From positions 1 through 64,000 of the forward strand of contig JAVSMW010000004.1 of the NCBI GenBank assembly GCA_032027005.1: a stretch of DNA of 64,000 bases, in the 5' to 3' direction. The position numbers and the translations under genes were made by a program. This stretch comes from JAVSMW01 sp032027005 (GTDB lineage Bacteria > Bacillota > Thermincolia > Thermincolales > UBA2595). Of this stretch, positions 18,529 to 25,541 are shown one piece after another (position 1 is the stretch's first letter; every line of letters begins with the position of its first letter). The notes beneath the pieces were generated by a model. That model ran no database searches, was not told the origin of the DNA, and saw only the letters and a list, made by a program, of their open reading frames with translations.

Positions 18529-19464
18529 TTAATAACGGAACGGCCACATTACCAGATATTTGCGTAGATTTCTTACCCAGCCGTAGATCCCATCCGGCTC
18601 AAAAATCAGAAATAGCACAATGACCGCACCGAAAATCAATCGTTCGAAATAAGGAACAACCGCAGCATCGCCAAATGCCGGTACAATGAACCCCAGAGAA
18701 TTTGCTAACATGTTAGCAANGATGAAACCCAAGTAGTACGCATAAAGGCTGCCGGCTACCCCGGCGTAAAAGGAGCTGGTCATAAAGGCCAGAGTTTTAT
18801 ATAGCCGGATGTTAACTCCTACAGCCGAAGCTGCCAGATCCCAGTCTCTAATGGCTACAAAAGCCCGGCCTGTTTTAGTAAGCAATAGGTTCTTGGCCAC
18901 GATTACACTCAATACAGCCAAACCTGCTATGATCAGATAGAAGGCCACCGGGGATTCAACTGTTATTCCTCCCGGTAAAACAGGTTCCGGAACGGTCAAG
19001 CCCTCGGCTCCGTTAGTCAGATGCTTAGCCTTCAGGATAATAAAGATCACGATATGGTAGAAGGCCAGAGTGGAGAGAGCAAGATAAAGACCCTTCAGAC
19101 GGAACGCGGGAAGGGCGGCGACCACACCCACCAAGGCCGATACCAGTCCCGATACCACTATTATCAACGGCCAGGGAATCCCCGGCAAGAATTGAAGAAG
19201 GATGGCCGTAGTGTAACCTCCGATGCCAAGAAAGGCGGCATGTCCCAAGGAAATCTGCCCGGTATAACCCATGAGGATGTTCAGACCTACTGCTCCAATA
19301 ACAGCAATCCCGGCCAGATTAGCCAGGTGCAGCAAATAAGGGGAGGCCCAAAATGGCAGTGAAGCCAGCAGGATAAATACCAGGCCGATGGTCAAGCGGT
19401 CAATTGAGAAAGGTAATATTTCTCTGTCCTGGTAGTAGTCTACTTTGAAATAACCTGATCTCAT
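18529..19464 (-). CDS. livM: LivM-type ABC permease, internal segment missing at an n
   Basis: Several membrane segments and the conserved motif A-A-F-L-G-I-G-G-Y-T identify LivM. The C-terminal part jumps from Y-Y-L-G-F-I to A-N-M-L-A-N across an undefined base at 18720. LivM proteins normally have about 40 more residues here, including the G-G-x-G-S coupling region. The base pattern next to the n is an 18-bp perfect palindrome (18702-18719). The segment is probably an assembly artefact. The start overlaps the livH stop by four bases. Confidence 0.85.
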   Translation of the reverse strand: MRSGYFKVDYYQDREILPFSIDRLTIGLVFILLASLPFWASPYLLHLANLAGIAVIGAVGLNILMGYTGQISLGHAAFLGIGGYTTAILLQFLPGIPWPLIIVVSGLVSALVGVVAALPAFRLKGLYLALSTLAFYHIVIFIILKAKHLTNGAEGLTVPEPVLPGGITVESPVAFYLIIAGLAVLSVIVAKNLLLTKTGRAFVAIRDWDLAASAVGVNIRLYKTLAFMTSSFYAGVAGSLYAYYLGFIXANMLANSLGFIVPAFGDAAVVPYFERLIFGAVIVLFLIFEPDGIYGWVRNLRKYLVMWPFRY

Positions 19465-20339
19465 AAGCGTTCAATCTCCTCTGTCCCGAATAGCCCGTAA
19501 GGCTTAATTAAAAGTACCAATATAAGAATAAGGAAAGCCACAACATCTTTCGCCCCTCCCCCTAACAGGGGATCCAGGTAGCCACCGGCAAAGGTTTCCA
19601 ACAGGCCTACAATCAGGCCTCCGACTAAGGCTCCGGGGATGCTGTCCATCCCTCCCAGGACCGCCGCCGGGAAGGACTTCAAGACAAAGGGTTCCATGAA
19701 CTGGTTGAGAGATACCATCAGGGCCAGAAATACTCCTGCCACCGCTCCTACAGCAGCAGCAATCCCCCAGCTTAAAGCAAAAACCCGTTTGGGATTTATG
19801 CCCTGCAGGCTAGCCCAATCCTGTTGGTTTGCCACAGCGCGCATCTGCAGGCCAAGGGAACTCTTGCTGTAAAACAACATTAGAATCAGAAAAATCACAA
19901 GACAGGTAACAGTCACCCAGAGATACAGCTGGGGGATGGTGTACCCCCCTATGTTCAGGGGCTCTGTAGGAAATATTTGAGGAAATGCTCGTTCACTTGC
20001 TCCCCAGACTACCCCTGAAATCCCTTTTAGAATCTCAGAGAGGCCAATTGTCAGGATTAGAATTGAAATCAGCGGCTCACCAATCATGGGACGCAGGCAC
20101 AAACGCTCGATAATGAAACCCATAGCAAACCCAAATAAAATGCTTAATGCAATAGCCAGCAGAGGTGGTAGTCCTACTGAGGCAATTAACGTGTAGGTAA
20201 CGTACGCACCTAGCAATACTAGGCTGGGGTACGCCAGGTTAAAAACGCCTGTACACTTAAAAACCAAAACGAATCCGGATGAGAGCAAAGCATATATAAC
20301 TCCTACGGCTAATCCGGCAATTATCAGATACCCAAGCAT
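19461..20339 (-). CDS. livH: LivH-type ABC permease
   Basis: 292 residues, strongly hydrophobic with about eight membrane segments. It contains the LivH landmarks G-V-I-Y-A-L-L-S-S-G-F near the N-terminus, the motif G-A-Y-V-T-Y, and the C-terminal coupling stretch A-A-V-L-G-G-M-D-S-I-P-G-A-L-V-G-G. The gene follows the CoA ligase by 15 bases, so ligase and transporter are one transcription unit. Confidence 0.9.
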   Translation of the reverse strand: MLGYLIIAGLAVGVIYALLSSGFVLVFKCTGVFNLAYPSLVLLGAYVTYTLIASVGLPPLLAIALSILFGFAMGFIIERLCLRPMIGEPLISILILTIGLSEILKGISGVVWGASERAFPQIFPTEPLNIGGYTIPQLYLWVTVTCLVIFLILMLFYSKSSLGLQMRAVANQQDWASLQGINPKRVFALSWGIAAAVGAVAGVFLALMVSLNQFMEPFVLKSFPAAVLGGMDSIPGALVGGLIVGLLETFAGGYLDPLLGGGAKDVVAFLILILVLLIKPYGLFGTEEIERL

Positions 20340-20354
20340 ATTATTTTCACCTCC

Positions 20355-22031
20355 TTAGTTAGTACTTCTTTCCCTCAGCACTCGTCTTTGGATTTTCCCA
20401 AGATGATCTTTAGGAAGACTATCAATAAACTCAATAATCCGCGGGTATTTGTAGAAGGACATATTCTCCTTGGCAAATTCCTGCAGCTCCTTGATTAAAT
20501 CATCTGATCCAGTAAAGCCCTGGTTCAGCACGATGAAAGCTTTCACAGCCTGAGTTCTGTCAGGATCAGGGACACCCACCACAGCCACTTCCTGCACTGC
20601 CGGATGGTTGCCGAGAACTTCCTCGACTTCCGGAGCGGCAATCTGACGTCCGCCTGTGACAATCATATTATCGAGACGGCTGCTGAAATAGAGCCAGCCG
20701 TCAGCATCCTGGGTATATGCGTCATCCAGCCAGCTCCAGCCTTCTTTGACATCTTCGGCCTGTTTGCCGGGCATGGCTGGGTGGAGATTTTTCCAGTATG
20801 TGATCCCGGTGATGCCCCTGATGGCCAGCCGTCCTGTTTCACCATTTTTCACGGTGTTGCCATTGTCATCAATGAGTTTATACTCATAGCCCGGGACAAG
20901 CTTACCGACTGAGGTGCCCGGAGCAACTTTCTGTCCATTTACTATAGATGCGCAGAAGTTGTGGCGCAAGGGGCTCATCCCTACACTGTTATTCATTTCG
21001 ACCCCGACATGGTCATACCATTTTTTCATTAAATCCGGAGTCAGCATCTCCCCGGCGGCCTCACAGATCCTTAAGTTAAGGGCTTCTTTATAGCCGGGTT
21101 CATAAACATCCAGCATAAACCGGTAATTGGTCGGCACTGCCACAAAAATGGTGGCCTTGTATTTAATCAGGAGTTCCCAGGTCTCCTTAACCGAAGGCCT
21201 GTCCTTATAGATCGCACTGGCTCCAAAGCGTAAGGGATAGTTTATTTTCTCACCATTGCCCATGGCATGACCAATCGGCGGAGTACACATAATTACATCC
21301 TGCTGGGTCAGGCCGTAAGATTGTTTACACATCATATCGGCTATAATAACTTCTGTAGCATGGGTGTGGATGCATCCCTTGGCATGGCCGGTAGTCCCTC
21401 CGGTATAGAAGATACTGGCCGCATCGCCGGGCAGGGTTGGGTAAGTTTCAACGATTGTCCCAGCCTCGCTTAAGAGCTTGCTGTAATCCAACAGAGTCTC
21501 ATCCTGGCTTTCGGGAACGGAAATAACGTTTTTAACAGTTTTCAGATTAGGCCGTGCTTTTTGCACCTGATCTACCTGGTCGGCTTGACAAAGTATTAAA
21601 ACAGCCTCACAATCATTGGCCACAAACTCAATTTCTCGGGCCCGCTCCTGGAGTGCTGTGGCCACACTGATAGCCCCTATTTTCCAGATAGCCAGCTCAG
21701 CCACGGCGGCATAGGGCACCTCGCCAAACCGCCACATGACCCGGTCACCGGGCTGAACACCCAGTTTTGCAAGGGCATTGGCCAGGCGGTTGACTTCTTC
21801 CTGCAGCCTGTTGTAAGTCCAGGTTTCATCCTTATTGGCATCATAAATGGCGATATTGTTACCCCAGCCATGCTTGGCTATGCCCACATCCAGTAGTTCC
21901 TCAGCCGCATTGACATGATCCCTGTAATGTATCCAGTTAAGCTCCGGATGAGCATAGACAAAATCCGGCCAAGATTCTTTAGGCGGCAGAAATCTCTCAG
22001 GTACATTGCTAAATAACTTAATTCCGCTCAT
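20355..22031 (-). CDS. AMP-forming CoA ligase, aryl-CoA ligase-like
   Basis: 558-residue ANL-family ligase with A3 motif F-Y-T-G-G-T-T-G-H-A-K-G-C-I, Y-F-S-S-R-L-D in place of the usual Y-x-G-D and a C-terminal D-H-L-G-K-I-Q-R. The overall pattern (S-W-P-D-F-V-Y start, A-A-E-E-L-L-D) resembles benzoate/2-aminobenzoate-CoA ligase relatives, but I cannot fix the substrate. The position between the enoyl-CoA hydratase and the Liv transporter suggests it activates the imported acid for the benzoyl-CoA pathway. The product would be a CoA thioester in the cytoplasm. Confidence 0.82.
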   Translation of the reverse strand: MSGIKLFSNVPERFLPPKESWPDFVYAHPELNWIHYRDHVNAAEELLDVGIAKHGWGNNIAIYDANKDETWTYNRLQEEVNRLANALAKLGVQPGDRVMWRFGEVPYAAVAELAIWKIGAISVATALQERAREIEFVANDCEAVLILCQADQVDQVQKARPNLKTVKNVISVPESQDETLLDYSKLLSEAGTIVETYPTLPGDAASIFYTGGTTGHAKGCIHTHATEVIIADMMCKQSYGLTQQDVIMCTPPIGHAMGNGEKINYPLRFGASAIYKDRPSVKETWELLIKYKATIFVAVPTNYRFMLDVYEPGYKEALNLRICEAAGEMLTPDLMKKWYDHVGVEMNNSVGMSPLRHNFCASIVNGQKVAPGTSVGKLVPGYEYKLIDDNGNTVKNGETGRLAIRGITGITYWKNLHPAMPGKQAEDVKEGWSWLDDAYTQDADGWLYFSSRLDNMIVTGGRQIAAPEVEEVLGNHPAVQEVAVVGVPDPDRTQAVKAFIVLNQGFTGSDDLIKELQEFAKENMSFYKYPRIIEFIDSLPKDHLGKIQRRVLRERSTN

Positions 22032-22055
22032 TAATTTTCACCTCGTAGTTTATGA

Positions 22056-22835
22056 TTATTTCCCCTTAAAATTGGGTTTCCTTTTTTCCAAAAATGCACT
22101 GGTTCCTTCTTTAAAGTCTTCAGAAGCAGCCAGCATTCCCAGGCCTTTGGCCTCATGTTGAAGCAGTGAGTCAACGTCTTTTGTGGCCAGATTCGTGACT
22201 TCTTTGATTGTTTTAAGCACCAAAGGTGGTTTTTGGGCCAATTCTTTGGCTAAAGCACCGGCTTCGGAGAGAACTTGGTCAGCCGGTACTGCTTTATTGA
22301 CCAGGCCAAGCTCGGCAGCTTCTTTTCCAGTTATCGGTTTGCCATGGCAAAGTATTTCTTTGGCTTTCAGCGGATTAATCAGCAGCGGGAGTTTAACCGT
22401 ACCGCCGCCTGCCGGAATAGCGCCTATATTAACTTCAGACAGTCCTATCTTGGCATCTTCGGCGGCAATCCTGAAATCACAGGCAATCATAAGCTCACAG
22501 CCGCCGCCCAAAGCATATCCTCTAACAGCTGCTACAACCATTTTGCTCAGCTTTTCAAATCTGCCAAAACACTCCTGGTACTTTCTGCTGAAGGCATACC
22601 CGGAAAAACTGCCATCAACCTTGTTAACTTCTGTGATGTCTGCTCCTGCACTGAAAAACTTTTCATTCCCGGCAACAACCACAACCTTAACCTCTTCATT
22701 TTTTTCTGCTTCATCCAGGACATGATGGATTTCATCCAGGGCCACCTGGTTAAGGGCGTTCATCCGTGAAGGCCTATTTAAAGTAATTGTCAGTACCCCT
22801 TCTGCCAAGACGGTTCCCAAAGTTTCGTAAGCCAT
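22056..22835 (-). CDS. enoyl-CoA hydratase/isomerase (crotonase family)
   Basis: 260 residues with the oxyanion-hole regions F-F-S-A-G-A-D and G-Y-A-L-G-G-G-C-E-L and both acid residues of classical hydratases (E in G-C-E-L and E in L-S-E-V-N-I-G-A-I-P). It should hydrate a 2-enoyl-CoA. The start is ATG 22835 behind GGGGGATG. This is the first gene after a near-perfect sigma-54 promoter, so this hydratase, the CoA ligase and the Liv transporter probably form one activator-controlled operon. A role in beta-oxidation of a side chain or ring-cleavage product is inferred. Confidence 0.9.
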   Translation of the reverse strand: MAYETLGTVLAEGVLTITLNRPSRMNALNQVALDEIHHVLDEAEKNEEVKVVVVAGNEKFFSAGADITEVNKVDGSFSGYAFSRKYQECFGRFEKLSKMVVAAVRGYALGGGCELMIACDFRIAAEDAKIGLSEVNIGAIPAGGGTVKLPLLINPLKAKEILCHGKPITGKEAAELGLVNKAVPADQVLSEAGALAKELAQKPPLVLKTIKEVTNLATKDVDSLLQHEAKGLGMLAASEDFKEGTSAFLEKRKPNFKGK

Positions 22836-22891
22836 AATACATCCCCCATTCTCTTTTTGAAATTGAAAGTAATTTATCAAATAATAATATT

Positions 22892-22909
22892 TTGCAAATT
22901 TCGTGCCAA
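22892..22909 (-). promoter_or_regulatory. sigma-54 (-24/-12) promoter of the hydratase-ligase-Liv operon
   Basis: The minus strand reads TTGGCACG-AAAT-TTGCAA with GG and GC ten bases apart, a near-perfect RpoN promoter. It lies 57 bases upstream of the hydratase start. Outside the four-base spacer it is identical to the promoter at 173-190. Confidence 0.87.
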
Positions 22910-22982
22910 TCTTCCGAGGCCCTATTTATTCAGATTTTTTCAGATGTGTACAAAAATGTGACATTTTTTTGTAGCACTTTGC

Positions 22983-23071
22983 GAGACATATGTCTCAAAA
23001 TAAAACACTTTACTTTCGGATCATTGTATATATTCCTTCATAAACTAAATATGTCCCTTTATGGGACGCAT
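22983..23071. promoter_or_regulatory. palindromic upstream activator sites
   Basis: GAGACATATGTCTC at 22983-22996 is a perfect 14-bp palindrome about 75 bases upstream of the -24 element. A second inverted repeat, ATGTCCC-tttat-GGGACgCAT, lies at about 23051-23071. They are likely sites for a sigma-54 activator and differ from the TGTTACA boxes upstream of the MaoC-type gene. Confidence 0.55.
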
Positions 23072-23198
23072 TTGGCCGGAATATCCTAAACTCCGAAGCC
23101 TTCTGACTTGTGATACTTAAATTATGGTTCGTTATTGGTTGTTTAGTCTATAGTTATTAGGTAAAGCTGAAAATTTCCCAACTGAATGGCTGTATTTA

Positions 23199-23224
23199 AG
23201 CCACAAGCGGTTACGCCTGTGGCT
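23199..23224 (-). terminator. hairpin after the CoA transferase gene
   Basis: AGCCACA and TGTGGCT, extended by inner pairs, form a strong hairpin 34 bases after the stop at 23258. The downstream minus-strand sequence is only weakly T-rich. The stem resembles the terminator at 11648-11671. Confidence 0.6.
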
Positions 23225-23257
23225 TTATAAATGACCTTTTAACCCAATTTTCGACTT

Positions 23258-24418
23258 TTAATGATCCAGGGTGATAATTCCTCCGGCAGCTAAGCCGCTT
23301 ATTTCCTCATCACGGTAACCCAGGGATTTCAATATATCCCGCGTGTTCTGTCCCAGACCGGGGGGATCGGTACGATCCCGGCCCCATCTTTCATTGTTGA
23401 TCAGGGCAGGAAATGCCACCCCAGCAGCCGGTGCTATATGTTTTGCATGATTCAGCAGCTTTCTCTCAATAAAGTGTTGATGGCTTGCCAGTTCCTCCGT
23501 AGTAGTTACCGGGTTGGCTGCAATACCGAGGCCCCTGAGCAGATCAACCCAGTATTCGCGTTCTCTGGTTTTAATTGTTCCGGCAATGCGGTTATTAATT
23601 AGATCCCTTCTCGACCTCCGTTTAACTACAGTCTCAAAATCCGGATCTGCAAGATAGTCCAGGAAATCCAAGGCCCGGCATAATGCCTGCCAGTGGGGCT
23701 CGGCAAGGGCGGCTATGGCCAGATATTTGCCATCTTTTGCTGCAAAAACCCCATGAGCCGGATGGTCTAAAACTTCTTCTTTGGTTAGCCCGTTATTATA
23801 TTCTGCCCATACCCCGGAGACCCAGGAAACACAACAATCACTCATGGCAATATCAATATATGCTCCCTTTCCCTCTCTGACCTTTTGCAGCACAGCACCA
23901 ATTACGGAAATCACCGCAAACATAGAAGCACTCAGGTCACCAACATAAACGCCACAGTCCTCTACAGGGGGGCCCCCGGTCTGCCCTCCCATTGCCAGAA
24001 CGCCGGTCTCAGCCGTAATACTGATGTTATGCGCAGGCAGCCGGGACAACGGGCCGGTCTGCCCAAAACCGGTAATGGAACAATATATTATATCTTCCTT
24101 CAACTTTGCCACAGTGGCATAATCAATACCTAATTTGACTGAAGTCCCAGGCTGAAAATTTTCTATGACAATATCGGCCTGACAGATCAAACGGTAGATT
24201 ATCTCCCGGCCCTGACCGGTAGTCAAATCAACAGCCAGACTTTCCTTCCCGGCATTTACCACACTAAAGGTGCCCTCTACTTTTCTTTCCGGATCACCGG
24301 TCACTGTCCGTTCAACCTTGACCACCCTGGCCCCCATATCACTCAATAACCGTGTACAATAAGGTCCGGGAAACCAATGAGTAAAATCAACTATTGTATA
24401 TCCTTCCAAAGGTAACAC
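23258..24418 (-). CDS. class III (CaiB/BaiF) CoA transferase
   Basis: 386 residues with the family III N-terminus (L-E-G-Y-T-I-V-D-F-T-H-W-F-P-G-P) and the catalytic aspartate in V-G-D-L-S-A-S-M-F. Enzymes of this family move CoA between an acyl-CoA and a free acid, and members work on benzylsuccinate, phenyllactate and carnitine. The start is GTG 24418, five bases after AAGGGAAGGGG. It has its own sigma-70-type promoter upstream and lies directly after the benzoyl-CoA reductase operon, so aromatic-acid CoA exchange is a reasonable inference. Confidence 0.88.
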   Translation of the reverse strand: MLPLEGYTIVDFTHWFPGPYCTRLLSDMGARVVKVERTVTGDPERKVEGTFSVVNAGKESLAVDLTTGQGREIIYRLICQADIVIENFQPGTSVKLGIDYATVAKLKEDIIYCSITGFGQTGPLSRLPAHNISITAETGVLAMGGQTGGPPVEDCGVYVGDLSASMFAVISVIGAVLQKVREGKGAYIDIAMSDCCVSWVSGVWAEYNNGLTKEEVLDHPAHGVFAAKDGKYLAIAALAEPHWQALCRALDFLDYLADPDFETVVKRRSRRDLINNRIAGTIKTREREYWVDLLRGLGIAANPVTTTEELASHQHFIERKLLNHAKHIAPAAGVAFPALINNERWGRDRTDPPGLGQNTRDILKSLGYRDEEISGLAAGGIITLDH

Positions 24419-24459
24419 AAAAACCCCTTCCCTTCATCTTAAAGAACTGAAAAACACAT

Positions 24460-24580
24460 ACCGCAGAGGCGCAGAGAAACACATTATTTTTATATAATCT
24501 AATTCTTTCTTTAACACTATACAATTGATGCAAGAAAGAGTCAACCTGTTTCAACACGCCCCCCTCTGCGTCTCTGCGGT
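24460..24580. repeat. inverted repeat of the CCGCAGAG element flanking a promoter
   Basis: ACCGCAGAGGCGCAGAG (24460-24476) and the reverse complement of CTCTGCGTCTCTGCGGT (24564-24580) agree at 16 of 17 bases. Such CCGCAGAGNCGCAGAG elements recur in intergenic regions of many bacteria. Here the arms enclose the promoter of the CoA transferase gene. Confidence 0.65.
24516..24544 (-). promoter_or_regulatory. sigma-70 type promoter of the CoA transferase gene
   Basis: On the minus strand TTGACT and TATAGT are separated by exactly 17 bases. It lies about 100 bases upstream of the GTG start at 24418 and after the terminator of the bam operon. Confidence 0.7.
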
Positions 24581-24630
24581 TATTTTTTATAATCTTTTTC
24601 TATCAATTAACTAATCTACAATAAAAAGAA

Positions 24631-24667
24631 GCAGCATAGCGCCGGTATACTCCGACCTTTATGCTGC
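24631..24667 (-). terminator. intrinsic terminator of the bam operon
   Basis: GCAGCATA (24631-24638) pairs with TATGCTGC (24660-24667), followed on the minus strand by TTCTTTTTATTG. It lies ten bases after the bamF stop codon. Confidence 0.75.
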
Positions 24668-24677
24668 CTCTTAAGAT

Positions 24678-25514
24678 TTACGCTTCTTTACTCTTTTTAA
24701 CGATTGCTCTTGCCCCTTCCGGCAGTGGAGGCGGTACAGGTTCGCCGACAAGCTTGGTCACTGCCCCAAATTTAGCAGGGCAGACTTCCAGGCAGGTTCC
24801 GCATTTTATGCATTTCTCCTGCTCAATTATATGAACCTCATTCTTGGCACTGATAATGGCCTCTACAGGGCATCTCCTGGCGCAGGTCGTACAGGCCTGG
24901 CACTTGCCGGGATCGATATAGTAGGAGACCACATTTTGCAGCATTTCATCTATTTCTTCCCTGGTAAAAAGCCTGGCACATTCCTCTTCACTGACAAGAC
25001 GCGATGACAGCTTCTCCTTTTTCACTATCTTAATATAGGGCACCAGGTTTGAGATTTCCGCTAGCTTGGATTTAAATTCTTCTTCATCTATTCCTTCACT
25101 TTTGGCAAGGGGGCCGATCTTATTAACCTGGACGGCAAAATCATTCATTACTTCCGCAAACAGGTTGCCTTCACCTGAAGAAATAAACTCAATCCTCAAC
25201 CGCTCAGGGTTTAAACCCATGTGTTCCAACAATTTCTTACCGAGGTGCGCCATGTTCTGGGCATGGTAATTACCGTGAGTTATATAATTACACTCATTTA
25301 ACTTGCAGCCACCGATAAATACCCCGTCTACTCCGTTTGAGAAGGCCTTGAGTACATGGGACAGGTCAATTCTGCCTGAACACATGACCCGGATCAGTCT
25401 GACTTCATTTGCATATTGTAGTCTGGAAACTCCAGCCATATCTGCAGCGCCATATGCTCACCAATGGCAGACAAAACCTAAAATCTTTGGTTTAAATTTT
25501 ACTGCAGCACTCAT
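24678..25514 (-). CDS. bamF: BamF/MvhD-like electron-transfer subunit, selenoprotein
   Basis: A 278-residue protein made of an MvhD domain (about 1-140) and two C-terminal [4Fe-4S] motifs (C-Q-A-C-T-T-C-A-R-R-C-P and C-I-K-C-G-T-C-L-E-V-C-P). The start is ATG 25514, with AGGAGG about ten bases upstream. The frame contains one UGA (25460-25458) in C-H-W-UGA-A-Y-G-A-A-D, exactly where MvhD proteins have C-x-W-C. A SECIS-like hairpin follows. MvhD proteins pass electrons to HdrA-type flavoproteins; BamF of class II benzoyl-CoA reductase is known as a selenoprotein in other bacteria. It is last in the bam operon, 27 bases after bamE. Confidence 0.88.
25411..25460 (-). promoter_or_regulatory. Sec UGA codon and SECIS-like hairpin in bamF
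   Basis: Right after the UGA the RNA has GCAUAU (25457-25452), which pairs with AUAUGC (25416-25411). Inside is an apical stem CUGGA-GUU-UCCAG (25435-25423) whose loop begins with GU. The loop lies roughly 28 bases after the UGA, within the range for bacterial SECIS elements. Confidence 0.72.
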
Positions 25515-25541
25515 TCCATTCCCACCTCCTGACTTAATAAA

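Noticed and set aside
22183..22725. 180-codon plus-strand ORF inside the enoyl-CoA hydratase gene
   Set aside because: Shadow of a well-conserved gene on the other strand; serine- and proline-rich composition and no ribosome binding site.
25458..25460. UGA read as a nonsense mutation or false start in bamF
   Set aside because: Both sides are in frame, match MvhD proteins, and the UGA replaces a conserved cysteine with a SECIS-like hairpin after it.
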